NCBI RefSeq assembly: GCF_011045025.1
Contig: NZ_JAAKZX010000004.1
Span: forward strand, 59,427-123,426
Reading direction: 5' to 3'
Length of the DNA: 64,000 nt
Origin: Streptomyces ureilyticus
Lineage (GTDB): Bacteria; Actinomycetota; Actinomycetes; Streptomycetales; Streptomycetaceae
The stretch's first letter is position 1; every line of letters begins with the position of its first letter. The notes under the pieces are model-generated. The model worked only from the letters and a program-made list of their open reading frames with translations. It ran no database searches and was not told where the DNA came from. Shown one piece after another: positions 46,020-54,603 of the stretch. Made by a program: the position numbers and the translations under genes.

Positions 46020-46448
46020 TCAGGCGAGTCGGACGACCGCCCGCGACATCCCCAGGACTTTCTGTCCCGCGCTCATGGCCGTGAGGTCGACGCGGACGGC
46101 GTTGTCGTCGAGCTTGGCCGCGACCTTGGCGCTGACCTCGATCGTGGCCCCCTTGTCGTCGTTCGGGACGACCACGGGCTTGGTGAAGCGCACGCCGTAC
46201 TCGGCGACCGCGCCCGGATCGCCCACCCAGTCCGTGACGACCCGGATCGCCTCGGCCATCGTGAACATGCCATGCGCGATGACATCGGGCAGGCCGACCT
46301 CGACCGCGAACTTCTCGTTCCAGTGGATCGGGTTGAAGTCCCCGGAGGCGCCCGCGTACTGCACGAGCGTGGCCCGGGTCACCAGGAAGGTCTGAGCCGG
46401 CAGTTCGGTGCCGACCTCGATGTCGTCGTACGCGATGTTCGCCGCCAT
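46020..46448 (-). CDS. MaoC-fold dehydratase, HadB-like
   Basis: Hot-dog-fold (R)-specific hydratase, 142 aa. The hydratase catalytic motif lies in YAGASGDFNPIHWNEKFA (Asp and His). HGMFTMAEAIRVVTDW follows. It is five bases after the partner gene. In Mycobacterium the homologous HadA-HadB pair forms a heterodimeric beta-hydroxyacyl-ACP dehydratase of FAS-II, with the catalytic subunit HadB. A fatty-acyl dehydratase is inferred here. Confidence 0.85.
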   Translation of the reverse strand: MAANIAYDDIEVGTELPAQTFLVTRATLVQYAGASGDFNPIHWNEKFAVEVGLPDVIAHGMFTMAEAIRVVTDWVGDPGAVAEYGVRFTKPVVVPNDDKGATIEVSAKVAAKLDDNAVRVDLTAMSAGQKVLGMSRAVVRLA

Positions 46449-46453
46449 ACGTC

Positions 46454-46906
46454 TCAGCCCTCCTCTGCCGCGCGGGCCACGAGCTTCGTCCAGGCGGTCA
46501 CCACATGCTCGCCCGCCTCGTCGTGGACCTCACCCCGGATGTCCAGGATGTCGTTGCCCGCCAGGGACTTGATCGCCTCGATCGTCGAGACGACCGTCAG
46601 CCGGTCTCCCGCGCGCACCGGTCGCTTGTAGGCGAACTTCTGGTCGCCGTGCACCACGCGGCTGTAGTCGAGGCCGAGTTGAGGGTCCTGGACGACCTGT
46701 CCCGCGGCCTTGTAAGTGATCGTGAACACGAAGGTGGGCGGGGCGATCACATCGGCGTATCCGAGTGCCTTGGCGGCCTCCGGGTCCGTGTAGGCGGAGT
46801 TGGGGTCCCCCACCGCCTCCGCGAACTCGCGGATCTTCTCCCGGCCGACCTCATAGGGGTCGGTGGGCGGATAGGACCGCCCCACGAAGGACTGGTCGAG
46901 CGCCAT
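46454..46906 (-). CDS. MaoC-like N-terminal dehydratase subunit (UPF0336, HadA-like)
   Basis: 150 aa from the ATG at 46906 (MALDQSFVGRSYPPTDPYEVG). The hot-dog fold lacks the full Asp/His dyad of its neighbour (FAEAVGDPNSAYTDPEAAKALGYADVIAPPTFVFTI), matching the non-catalytic, substrate-binding HadA role. The pair next to rpmG and close to secE-nusG-rplK-rplA keeps the mycobacterial gene order, with aspC, add and murB inserted. Confidence 0.85.
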   Translation of the reverse strand: MALDQSFVGRSYPPTDPYEVGREKIREFAEAVGDPNSAYTDPEAAKALGYADVIAPPTFVFTITYKAAGQVVQDPQLGLDYSRVVHGDQKFAYKRPVRAGDRLTVVSTIEAIKSLAGNDILDIRGEVHDEAGEHVVTAWTKLVARAAEEG

Positions 46907-46987
46907 GGCCCGGTACCTCCTGATGTTCGCTGTGATTGCCCGGAACAAGCATGCGTGACATTCGGCCCGGCGAGCCGACAACGACGC

Positions 46988-47018
46988 GAGGCCGCCCCCG
47001 TTAACTGGGGACGGCCTC
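46988..47018 (-). terminator. Hairpin after rpmG
   Basis: Stem GAGGCCG/CGGCCTC plus CCCC/GGGG with one internal mismatch (46988-46998 with 47007-47018), about 15 bases after the rpmG stop. Terminator or attenuator before the dehydratase genes. Confidence 0.6.
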
Positions 47019-47033
47019 GTGTACGAGCCTGTT

Positions 47034-47198
47034 TTATCGCGTTTCGCGGTGCGCGGTGTGCGCATTGCAACGCGGGCAGTGCTTCTTCATCTCAAGACGG
47101 TCCGGGTTGTTACGCCGGTTCTTCTTGGTGATGTAGTTCCGCTCCTTGCACTCCACGCAGGCCAGCGTGATCTTCGGGCGGACGTCGGTGGCAGCCAC
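47034..47198 (-). CDS. rpmG: 50S ribosomal protein L33, zinc-binding form
   Basis: 54 codons from GTG at 47198 to TAA at 47034. The product starts [17 protein letters not shown] and ends [10 protein letters not shown]. Cys14, Cys17, Cys41 and Cys44 make the zinc ribbon, so it is the C+ type. It follows tRNA-Thr and tRNA-Met, as in other Streptomyces. Confidence 0.96.
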   Translation of the reverse strand: MAATDVRPKITLACVECKERNYITKKNRRNNPDRLEMKKHCPRCNAHTAHRETR

Positions 47199-47242
47199 AG
47201 GAGTGCTCCTTGACGAACGGATGGGACATTAACGCACAGAAG

Positions 47243-47280
47243 AGTAGCCGATCGAAGGACCGACCCCACAATCGGCTACT
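47243..47280 (-). terminator. Hairpin between tRNA-Met and rpmG
   Basis: Perfect 10-bp repeat (47243-47252 with 47271-47280), loop of 18 bases, just downstream of tRNA-Met. Terminator or processing signal. Confidence 0.5.
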
Positions 47281-47285
47281 GTCAG

Positions 47286-47358
47286 TAGCGGTGACCGGAC
47301 TTGAACCGGTGACACAGCGATTATGAGCCGCTTGCTCTACCGACTGAGCTACACCGCT
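47286..47358 (-). tRNA. tRNA-Met (CAT), elongator type
   Basis: 73 bases on the minus strand. The acceptor AGCGGTG pairs fully with CACCGCT, and the anticodon loop is CTCATAA. The paired first acceptor position and the absence of three G-C pairs in the anticodon stem argue against an initiator tRNA. No encoded CCA. Confidence 0.95.
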
Positions 47359-47402
47359 GCGATGCGATCGGACCGCCTCACGACGGAAACCTCACACACC
47401 AG

Positions 47403-47475
47403 AGCCCCAATACGGAATCGAACCGTAGACCTTCTCCTTACCATGGAGACGCTCTGCCGACTGAGCTATTGGGGC
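47403..47475 (-). tRNA. tRNA-Thr (GGT)
   Basis: 73 bases on the minus strand. The acceptor is GCCCCAA with TTGGGGC, the anticodon stem TCTCC/GGAGA surrounds ATGGTAA, and the anticodon is GGT. Forty-four bases upstream of tRNA-Met and likely cotranscribed with it. Confidence 0.96.
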
Positions 47476-47730
47476 GAGCGATGAAGACATTACACGCTCG
47501 GCAGCCGTTCGCCCAAATCCGTTTCGCCGTACCTGTCCGGGCCCGTTCCCGGCGTTCTGCGCAGCTCCCAGGAGCTCCACAAGCGCTCCAACAGCCCTCT
47601 GTGCACGGCAGACCACACCGGTACGACTATTCCGCTCCTCCTCGAAGCGCACTGCTCGCCACCCTAGGCTCGACTCACGCTGCGTGATCGCGCGTTCCCC
47701 TGCGCAGCCGCCCCGAGAGCCAGGAGCACG

Positions 47731-48981
47731 ATGCCCGACAGCTTGCCGCAGCAGCCCCCTCCGTCGTCGGGTTCCTCGTCGGGCCGGACCGACGGCTCCG
47801 CCCTGCTGCTGTCCGGTGCGCGGCTCACCGACGGCCGGACCGTGGACGTGCGGCTGGGCGGCGGGCGCATCGAGGCGGTCGGCACGGCCGGCAGTCTCAG
47901 CGTGCACACCGCGCGCGTGGATCTCGCCGGCTATCTGCTCCTGCCGGCCCCCGCGGAGCCGCACGCCCACAGCGACACGGCCCTGTCGGCCGACGGCGAC
48001 GGTCCGGTCTCGTACGACGATCAGGAGGTCCAGCGCCGTACGACCGAGGCCGCGCTGCTGCACCTCGGGCACGGGGCCACGGCGCTGCGTTCCCACGTGC
48101 GCATCGGCGACGTCCAGGGGCTCGGCGCGCTGGCAGCTGTGCTCCAGGCGCGGCGCGCGCTGCGGGGACTCGCCGAGCTGACGGCGGTGGCGATGCCGAG
48201 AGTGCTGACCGGGCTCGCCGGGGCCGAGGAGCTGGCGCTGCTGCGGGACGCGGTGAAAATGGGCGCCTCCGTAGTGGGCGGTTGTCCGGATCTGGACCCC
48301 GATCCGACCGGGTATGTGGAAGCGGTCCTGGAGATCGCTTCCGAGCATGGCTGCCCGGTCGATCTGCACACGGACGGTGATGATCCAGCGCGGCTCGCGC
48401 GGTTCGCGGCGATGGCGGGCGGGCTACGGCCCGGGGTGACGCTCGGTCCGTGCGGCGGGCTCGGGCGGCTGCCCCCGGAGGTGGCGGCGCGGGCGGCGGA
48501 ACAGCTCGCCGCGGCCGGGGTGACCGTCGCCTGCCTGCCCCAGGGCGGCTGCTCGGGCGTCGACCGGCGCGGGACGGCTCCGGTACGAGTGCTGCGGGCG
48601 GCCGGGGTACGGGTCGTCGCGGGCAGCGGCGCCCTGAGGGACGTATCGAACCCTGTGGGGCGCGGAGATCCGCTGGAGGCCGCGTATCTGCTGGCCTCGC
48701 GCTACGGGCTGCGGCCCGAGGACGCGTACGACACGGTGAGTTCATCGGCGCGAGCGGCGCTCGGGCTGCCCGAAGTGCGGGTGGAGGCCGGATTCCCGGC
48801 CGAACTGCTCGCCGTGCGCGGGGACCGGCTGGCGGGGGCGCTGTCGCTGGCGTACAGCCGGATCGTGGTGCACCAGGGGCGGGTGGTGGCGCGCACGAAC
48901 GCGGTGCGGGAGTTCTGCGGCTCGGCGGCAGCTGTGGCGTTGGATCTGCCTCGGCAGGGGCGGGGTGGAGGGCCGTCCTGA
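47731..48981 (+). CDS. Amidohydrolase, cytosine-deaminase-like
   Basis: 416 aa. N-terminal beta-sandwich (LLLSGARLTDGRTVDVRLGGGRIEAVG), then the metal HxH at His78-His80 (PAEPHAHSD). SHVRIGD and DLHTDGDD supply further ligands, and GSGALRDVSNP carries the terminal Asp. This is the pattern of CodA-type deaminases, but the HAHSD variant and low overall similarity leave the substrate open. AGGAG lies five bases upstream of the ATG. The palindromic repeat array follows. Confidence 0.8.
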   Translation: MPDSLPQQPPPSSGSSSGRTDGSALLLSGARLTDGRTVDVRLGGGRIEAVGTAGSLSVHTARVDLAGYLLLPAPAEPHAHSDTALSADGDGPVSYDDQEVQRRTTEAALLHLGHGATALRSHVRIGDVQGLGALAAVLQARRALRGLAELTAVAMPRVLTGLAGAEELALLRDAVKMGASVVGGCPDLDPDPTGYVEAVLEIASEHGCPVDLHTDGDDPARLARFAAMAGGLRPGVTLGPCGGLGRLPPEVAARAAEQLAAAGVTVACLPQGGCSGVDRRGTAPVRVLRAAGVRVVAGSGALRDVSNPVGRGDPLEAAYLLASRYGLRPEDAYDTVSSSARAALGLPEVRVEAGFPAELLAVRGDRLAGALSLAYSRIVVHQGRVVARTNAVREFCGSAAAVALDLPRQGRGGGPS

Positions 48982-48986
48982 GGGTG

Positions 48987-49136
48987 CACGCGCGCGTGGA
49001 GGGTTTTCGGTGGCCACGCGCGCGTGGAGGGTGATTGCGGCCCACGTGCGCGTGGACGTCTTTGAGGTTCACGCGCACGTGGGCGATGTTCGGGGTGCGC
49101 GCGTGCGTGGCCGGTTTTGAGGTCCACGCACGCGTG
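48987..49136. repeat. Six-unit array of a 12-bp palindrome
   Basis: Copies of CACGCGCGCGTG or one- to two-base variants start at 48987, 49015, 49043, 49070, 49098 and 49125, so the spacing is 27-28 bases. The spacers differ more than the palindromes. The same palindrome occurs twice, 25 bases apart, at 57220 and 57245. It lies between the convergent amidohydrolase and lipoprotein genes. Because the period is not a multiple of three, it does not look like coding repeats. Function unknown. Confidence 0.8.
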
Positions 49137-49200
49137 CCGCTGTTTTCGCCCATACCGGTGGCTTGGGGCACCGAAAAGCCTGTCTCGAGGGCTTCGGTGA

Positions 49201-50232
49201 TCAGAAGCCGCCGCCCAGCATCCCGCCTGTGAACGGGTTGCCGGGGCCCATCAACTCCCCCACGGGCACCTCGGTGGCGCCGGACGGGGCGCTGAGGTCA
49301 GACGCCTTGCCGAAGGTGAGGACGAGCGGGAGTCGGGTGCCCTTCGCGTTGTCCGCGAGGGCGGCGAGGTTGACCGAGACGCGGGTCAGGTCGCCGTTCT
49401 TCAGGGAGAAGTTGACGGCGATCTTCTTGTCGGGGGCCTCCTTGAGGTCCTTGTTGGTGGGCAGTTCCGTGCCCGCCGGGAGATCGTCGGCCAGCGGTCG
49501 GAGTTTGTCGAAGACACCGGTGAGCAGGTCGCGGAACGAGGCCTTGGCGACGATCTGTTCAGTGCCGTCACCGCCGCCCTTGCTGGTGAAAGTAACCTCG
49601 CGCGCGACGACACCGCGTACGGCCTTGAGGATCTTCTGCTGCGTCTTGGTGTCGATCTCCTGGGAGCCCGAGGTGCCCTTGCGGGACTGCTCGAGTTCGG
49701 AGTTGTCGACCTTGACCCACTTCCCCTCGAGGACCTTCCTGAGCTCCTTCTCGCTCTCAGGGAGTTCGTCGACCGTGGGGAACGGGACGCCCATCGCCTC
49801 GCCGAGTGCCTCCAAGTCGGCGCGGTAGTACGTGAAGTCGCCGACGACCCGGAACTCGGCCAGGAGGCCGTCGGCTCCCGAAACCCGCATGCCCACACCG
49901 ACGAGGTCCTTCTCGCCCGAGTCGGCGAGCGGCTTCTTCGACTCGACGGACAGTTTGATGCGCAGCCCGGTGAAGAACTTCGCGAACTCGGGCGGCATTT
50001 CCTCGCCCGGCTCCGCCTCTCCGGTCAGCTTCGTGAGCGCGGACGGCTTGGCGTGGAGTCCCAACTCGAAGGAGAGCGACTTCTGTTCGCCGAGTTCCTC
50101 GACGGCGCGGTCGACCTTCTGCCCGGCGGTGAGGTTCTCGACCGTGCCGCAGGCGGCCGCACCGGCGAACAGTGCGGCGGCGCAACCGGCCGCGGTGAGG
50201 GGCTTTCGTATGGCAGTCATGGTTGCGGTCAT
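49201..50232 (-). CDS. Putative secreted lipoprotein
   Basis: 343 aa. A signal peptide with lipobox FAGAAAC is followed by a mature region rich in Lys/Glu and Leu (VDRAVEELGEQKSLSFELGLHAKPSALTKL). It resembles other actinobacterial lipoproteins of the LppX-like superfamily: alternating beta strands, C-terminal Gly-rich GGMLGGGF. Function unknown. ATG at 50232 used, and 50220 is an alternative start. Confidence 0.75.
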   Translation of the reverse strand: MTATMTAIRKPLTAAGCAAALFAGAAACGTVENLTAGQKVDRAVEELGEQKSLSFELGLHAKPSALTKLTGEAEPGEEMPPEFAKFFTGLRIKLSVESKKPLADSGEKDLVGVGMRVSGADGLLAEFRVVGDFTYYRADLEALGEAMGVPFPTVDELPESEKELRKVLEGKWVKVDNSELEQSRKGTSGSQEIDTKTQQKILKAVRGVVAREVTFTSKGGGDGTEQIVAKASFRDLLTGVFDKLRPLADDLPAGTELPTNKDLKEAPDKKIAVNFSLKNGDLTRVSVNLAALADNAKGTRLPLVLTFGKASDLSAPSGATEVPVGELMGPGNPFTGGMLGGGF

Positions 50233-50379
50233 GGCGAAGACGGTCTCCTTATGACGCCACGCGGCGTCACCCTCGTTACTCAGCGATCGTTGTCGTTGTT
50301 CGTTGATCGCTCAGGAGACTCATGAGTTATCCACAGGGTTGTGCGGCGAGTGTCAGTGTCCGGGCGTACGGTCGAAGAC

Positions 50380-51036
50380 ATGCGCATTGTCATCGCTGGA
50401 GGTCATGGTCAGATCGCGTTGCGGCTGGAGCGGCTGCTCGCCGCGCGCGGTGATGAGGTCGCGGGCATCATCCGCCGACCAGAGCAAGGCGACGATCTGC
50501 GGGAGGCCGGCGCCGAGCCGGTCCTGTGCGATCTGGAGTCGGCTTCGGTCGAGGAGGTCGCCGCGCATCTGCAGGGCGCCGACGCCGCCGTCTTCGCGGC
50601 CGGCGCGGGTCCGGGCAGCGGCGCGGCCCGCAAGGACACCGTGGACCGGGGTGCCGCCGTCCTCTTCGCGGACGCGGCGGTACGGACCGGGGTGCGGCGG
50701 TATGTGGTGGTGTCGTCGATGGGCGCGGACCCGTCGCACCCCGGGGACGACGTCTTCGACGTGTACTTGCGCGCCAAGGGCGAAGCCGATGCGTACATAC
50801 GCGGCTTCAACAGCCTTGACTGGACGATCCTGCGCCCCGGGATGCTGACGAACGACGCCGGGACCGGTCTCGTACGCCTGGAGGCGTCCACGGGTCGCGG
50901 ACCCATCCCGCGCGATGACGTCGCGGCCGTCCTCGCGGAGCTGTTGGACACTCCGGCGACGGCCGGGCTGACGCTGGAGCTGATCAGCGGGTCGGCGCCG
51001 GTGTCCGTGGCGGTGAAGTCGGTGGCGGGGAACTGA
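50380..51036 (+). CDS. NAD(P)-binding SDR-like protein (NmrA/YwnB type)
   Basis: 218 aa, atypical short-chain reductase fold. The N-terminal IVIAGGHGQIALRLERLL is the dinucleotide loop. DAAVFAAGAGPGSGAARKDTVDRGAAVLFADAA and VVVSSMGAD follow, but there is no YxxxK dyad (DVYLRAKGEAD only in part), so a redox sensor or isomerase role is as likely as catalysis. Start ATG at 50380. Confidence 0.85.
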   Translation: MRIVIAGGHGQIALRLERLLAARGDEVAGIIRRPEQGDDLREAGAEPVLCDLESASVEEVAAHLQGADAAVFAAGAGPGSGAARKDTVDRGAAVLFADAAVRTGVRRYVVVSSMGADPSHPGDDVFDVYLRAKGEADAYIRGFNSLDWTILRPGMLTNDAGTGLVRLEASTGRGPIPRDDVAAVLAELLDTPATAGLTLELISGSAPVSVAVKSVAGN

Positions 51037-51341
51037 GGAGGCCGAGTTCTAGGCCGGGCCTAGGTCCAGTGCTGTTGGCTCTCGACGCAAGGAGCGGCGG
51101 CGGGCGTGGGCCAGTGGTTGCCTGAGCATGTCCTGTCAGCCTGAGCCGAGGAGTTGCCGTGTCCGCCGCCGAGGTTCCCGCCGCACAGAAGGGCCCTGCT
51201 GCGGAAGATGGTCTCCTGACGTCGAGCCCTTCTGGCTGACTTCGGGCTGTCCCGCGGGGCCTCCGGCTCAGAGGAGTTGGTCTGGTCGGAAGGGGTGTGC
51301 GCGAACCGGTCGGAAGAGTCGGAAGAGAAGTGCCGGGCTGG
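51037..51341. other. Spacer downstream of the SDR-like gene
   Basis: About 300 bases between two genes read toward each other. A CTAGGCC/GGCCTAG hairpin at 51052-51066 could be a weak terminator. Nothing else recognisable. Confidence 0.4.
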
Positions 51342-51554
51342 TCAGAACAGGGGGAGCTGGCCGGGGAAGTCCGGCACGACGTACTCGTCCAGCCCCGGCT
51401 GGACTGCCCCGAGCTGCGCCAGCCTGCGCGACCCGGGGCACGACACGAGTTGCCCGCTCTCACGCGCCCCCGGCGGGTCGTGCCGTGCGAACCGCCCGGC
51501 GACGACGGCGATCTCGCGACGGCAATCGGGGCAGTTCCTACGGCGTGACGACAT
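51342..51554 (-). CDS. Small Cys-containing conserved-looking protein
   Basis: 70 aa, start MSSRRRNCPDCRREIAVV, ending GQLPLF. One CxxC pair near the N terminus and a later SCPG give a possible metal site. Basic N terminus and acidic/proline C terminus. No function can be assigned. Position next to tRNA-Tyr and good codon bias support it being real. Confidence 0.55.
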   Translation of the reverse strand: MSSRRRNCPDCRREIAVVAGRFARHDPPGARESGQLVSCPGSRRLAQLGAVQPGLDEYVVPDFPGQLPLF

Positions 51555-51699
51555 ACGAACCAGCGTACGAAGCCGGACTGCGGCGCGGGCGCCCTGGAGA
51601 ACATGGTTGTGGCCTGCTCTCACCCGCCGCGGCCAGCTCACGCCAGTGGGTGGGACGTCATGGGGGTGGGACGGCATCCGGCGGGAGAGACGACAAGAA

Positions 51700-51743
51700 G
51701 AGACCCTCTCGGCCCTGCTTTCTCGCAGGCCCGGGAGGGTCTC
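51700..51743 (-). terminator. Terminator after tRNA-Tyr
   Basis: Nine-base-pair outer stem (51700-51708 with 51735-51743) with further G+C pairing inside, nine bases from the tRNA 3' end on the minus strand. Confidence 0.65.
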
Positions 51744-51751
51744 TCTCAGAG

Positions 51752-51833
51752 TGGCGGCGCCAGGATTCGAACCTGGGAAGGCTGAGCCGGCAGATTTACA
51801 GTCTGCTCCCTTTGGCCGCTCGGGCACACCGCC
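51752..51833 (-). tRNA. tRNA-Tyr (GTA)
   Basis: 82-base class II tRNA on the minus strand with a long variable arm. The acceptor GGCGGTG pairs with CGCCGCC, and the anticodon stem GCAGA/TCTGC holds loop CTGTAAA (anticodon GTA). The T arm is CCAGGTTCGAATCCTGG. CCA not encoded. Confidence 0.96.
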
Positions 51834-52034
51834 GGGGGTTGCCGCCCTTCGTACCGCCTTTTGGCGATGCTCCGTGGCAACGACGTAAACGATACCCGAT
51901 GCCCAGGGGTGCTTCGCCACCCGATTGATCGGCACTCGAAGGGTGGCGGGTGGCTAGGCTTATGCGGATGCGGCCGGGACCGATGCCGGGCTCGACGGCC
52001 GCCCCACGCACCCCGATACAAGGAGCCACAGGAC

Positions 52035-52523
52035 ATGGCCGACTCCAGTTTCGACATCGTCTCGAAGGTCGAGCGGCAGGAGGTCGACAACGCCCTCAAC
52101 CAGGCCGCCAAGGAAATCTCGCAGCGCTACGACTTCAAGAACGTGGGCGCCTCCATCTCTTGGTCCGGCGAGAAGATCTTGATGGAGGCAAACTCCGAGG
52201 AGCGGGTCAAGGCCATCCTCGACGTCTTCCAGTCCAAGCTGATCAAGCGCGGCATCTCGCTGAAGGCCCTGGACGCGGGTGAGCCGCAGCTCTCCGGCAA
52301 GGAGTACAAGATCTTCGCCTCCATCGAGGAGGGCATCTCCCAGGAGAACGCCAAGAAAGTGGCGAAGATCATTCGCGACGAGGGGCCGAAGGCCGTGAAG
52401 GCGCAGGTTCAGGGCGATGAGCTGCGGGTCAGCTCGAAAAGCCGCGACGACCTGCAGGCCGTGATCGCACTGCTCAAGGGCAAGGACTTCGACTTCGCGC
52501 TGCAGTTTGTGAACTACCGGTGA
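52035..52523 (+). CDS. YajQ family nucleotide-binding protein (UPF0234)
   Basis: 162 aa, start [23 protein letters not shown], end [12 protein letters not shown]. The family has two ferredoxin-like domains. Members in other bacteria bind c-di-GMP, and others bind nucleotides or tRNA. The role in Streptomyces is unknown. It is monocistronic, ended by the hairpin at 52549-52578. Confidence 0.95.
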   Translation: MADSSFDIVSKVERQEVDNALNQAAKEISQRYDFKNVGASISWSGEKILMEANSEERVKAILDVFQSKLIKRGISLKALDAGEPQLSGKEYKIFASIEEGISQENAKKVAKIIRDEGPKAVKAQVQGDELRVSSKSRDDLQAVIALLKGKDFDFALQFVNYR

Positions 52524-52548
52524 CATCGCGCTCGTTGCGCGTACGGAG

Positions 52549-52578
52549 AAGGGTGGGCACCGTCGGGTGCCCACCCTT
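52549..52578. terminator. Bidirectional terminator between yajQ and glsB-like gene
   Basis: Perfect 13-bp stem (52549-52561 with 52566-52578), loop of four bases, between convergent genes. Confidence 0.8.
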
Positions 52579-52611
52579 CCCGCCTGCTGGCTGCGGTTTG
52601 AGGGTGTGTAC

Positions 52612-52878
52612 TCAGTTGCGCGAGTGGCCGAACAGGATGCGGTAGGCGACCAGCAGGACGAGAGAGCCGCCTATCGCGGCGGCCCAGGTGGCACCGTCGT
52701 AGAAATCCTTGGCGATCGGGTTGTCCAGCCAGCGGGCGGATATCCAACCGCCGATGAAAGCGCCCGCGACGCCGATGAGTGTCGTGCCGATGAAGCCGCC
52801 CGGGTCGCGGCCCGGCAGCAGGAACTTGGCGATGGCGCCGGCCAGCAGCCCCAGAATGATCCAGCTGATGATCCCCAT
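52612..52878 (-). CDS. GlsB/YeaQ/YmgE family membrane protein
   Basis: 88 aa with three hydrophobic helices and the family glycines (MGIISWIILGLLAGAIAKFLLPGRDPGG, LIGVAGAFIGGWI). Members are general stress-associated inner-membrane proteins of unknown mechanism. The start ATG at 52878 gives the canonical N terminus. Confidence 0.9.
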   Translation of the reverse strand: MGIISWIILGLLAGAIAKFLLPGRDPGGFIGTTLIGVAGAFIGGWISARWLDNPIAKDFYDGATWAAAIGGSLVLLVAYRILFGHSRN

Positions 52879-53068
52879 ACCGTGAACCTGCCCCTCCGTG
52901 CTGTGCCCGTGCTGTGATCTTGCTCTCGCCAAGCTGTGTTCATGCCGCTCATGTGCTGCGGTTCGCGGCTTGGCCTGTACTGCGGTTCTTGTCGATGTTC
53001 GTCTGTTGTTGCTGGAGAGGACGCCAGTGCGGCATCGGCCGGTTGCACTGATCAGTAGGGTGCCGCTC

Positions 53069-54427
53069 ATGACACAGTCCGGTTCTGGCCGATCCGGCTC
53101 ATCGCCGTCCGGTCCGGGTGCCTCCCGTGCGGGGCGGCCCGGCTCGCCACAGCCCGAAGCGGGGCTGCGGCGGACGCTCGGCGTCGGCGACGCCGTGGTC
53201 ATCGGACTCGGGTCGATGGTCGGCGCCGGGATCTTCGCCGCCCTCGGGCCCGCGGCGCATGCGGCCGGGTCCGGGCTGCTCCTCGGTCTGGGCGTCGCCG
53301 CCGTCGTCGCGTACTGCAACGCGATGTCATCGGCGCGCCTCGCCGCCCTCTATCCCGCGTCGGGCGGGACGTATGTGTACGGGCGGGAGCGGCTCGGGGA
53401 GTTCTGGGGGTATCTGGCGGGCTGGGCGTTCGTCGTCGGCAAGACCTCCTCGTGTGCGGCGATGGCACTCACCGTGGGCGCGTACGTCTGGCCGGGGCAG
53501 GCGCACGCGGTGGCGGTCGGGGCCGTGGTGGCGCTCACCGCCGTGAACTACGGCGGTGTGCAGAAGTCCGCGTGGCTGACGCGGGCGATCGTGGCGGTGG
53601 TTCTCTCGGTACTCGCCTCCGTGGTGGTCGTGTGCCTCTCCTCTGGGGACGCCGATGCCGGGCGGCTCGACGTGGGGGTCTCCGGGGGCGCGGGGGGCGT
53701 GCTTCAGGCGGCCGGCCTGCTGTTCTTCGCCTTCGCGGGGTACGCGCGGATCGCGACGCTCGGCGAGGAAGTGCGGGATCCGGCGCGCACCATTCCACGC
53801 GCGATCCCGCTGGCGCTGGGCATCGCGCTGCTGGTGTACACGGCTGTGGCGGTGGCTGTCCTTTCCGTGCTGGGGTCGAGCGGGCTCGGGCAGGCGACGG
53901 CGCCCCTGGCGGACGCGGTACGGGCGGCCGGTCTGCCGGGGCTCGTCCCGGTCGTACGGGTCGGTGCCGCCGTGGCAGCGCTCGGCTCACTCCTCGCGCT
54001 GATCCTGGGGGTGTCACGGACGACGCTGGCCATGGCCCGCGACCGGCATCTCCCGGGCACGCTGGCCGCCGTGCATCCGCGCTTCCAGGTGCCTCATCGG
54101 GCCGAGCTGGCCGTCGGCGCGGTGGTCGCCGCGCTGGCCGCGACGGTGGATGTGCGGGGTGCTATCGGCTTCTCCTCCTTCGGTGTGCTCGCGTATTACG
54201 CGATCGCCAACGCCTCGGCTTGGACGCTCAGTTCGGACTTCATGGCGCGCATCGGGCCGGTGGTCGGGGCAGCCGGATGCGTCACGCTGGCGTTCGCCTT
54301 GCCGGGAGTGTCGGTGGTTGTGGGCGCTGGTGTGCTGGGTGCGGGGGCAGCCGCGTATGGAGGGCGGAAGTGGCTTGCCTCGCGGCAGAACGGGCGGGAC
54401 TCCGGCCGGCAGGACGGCACAGGATGA
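53069..54427 (+). CDS. APC-family amino acid permease
   Basis: 452 aa with about 12 transmembrane segments. The first carries the substrate-binding GSMVGAGIFAALGPAA. FFAFAGYARIATLGEEVRDPARTIPRAI in the middle is the consensus APC signature. The N terminus (about 35 residues) is Ser/Gly/Pro-rich and cytoplasmic. Substrate unknown. I chose the ATG at 53069. A GTG three codons earlier is possible. Confidence 0.88.
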   Translation: MTQSGSGRSGSSPSGPGASRAGRPGSPQPEAGLRRTLGVGDAVVIGLGSMVGAGIFAALGPAAHAAGSGLLLGLGVAAVVAYCNAMSSARLAALYPASGGTYVYGRERLGEFWGYLAGWAFVVGKTSSCAAMALTVGAYVWPGQAHAVAVGAVVALTAVNYGGVQKSAWLTRAIVAVVLSVLASVVVVCLSSGDADAGRLDVGVSGGAGGVLQAAGLLFFAFAGYARIATLGEEVRDPARTIPRAIPLALGIALLVYTAVAVAVLSVLGSSGLGQATAPLADAVRAAGLPGLVPVVRVGAAVAALGSLLALILGVSRTTLAMARDRHLPGTLAAVHPRFQVPHRAELAVGAVVAALAATVDVRGAIGFSSFGVLAYYAIANASAWTLSSDFMARIGPVVGAAGCVTLAFALPGVSVVVGAGVLGAGAAAYGGRKWLASRQNGRDSGRQDGTG

Positions 54428-54459
54428 AGACGCCATGCGCAGACGTCGTACAGCGCACG

Positions 54460-54564
54460 CTACGGAGGTGCGTCCGCGGGCCCGGGGAGTGAAGGCTTGC
54501 GCCACAGCCTCGAGTTGTGGGCCTCAGCCGCGACACTCGTCATCAATTGCTCGATCTCGGTCAT
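54460..54564 (-). CDS. Possible 34-residue protein
   Basis: A minus-strand frame from ATG 54564 to TAG 54460 reads MTEIEQLMTSVAAEAHNSRL and ends RKPSLPGPADAPP. Protein-like helix, but no ribosome-binding site and no known family. It may be the N-terminal remnant of a longer gene. Confidence 0.3.
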   Translation of the reverse strand: MTEIEQLMTSVAAEAHNSRLWRKPSLPGPADAPP

Positions 54565-54603
54565 GGGTTCATAGTGCAGGGCGCCACTGACAATCGGGTG
54601 GGC

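Noticed and set aside
47286..47358. Initiator tRNA-fMet
   Set aside because: The first acceptor pair is formed and the three G-C pairs of the initiator anticodon stem are missing, so it is an elongator tRNA-Met.
48987..49136. CRISPR array
   Set aside because: Units are 27-28 bases including spacer and the repeat itself is only 12 bases. There are no 25-40-base unique spacers and no cas genes.
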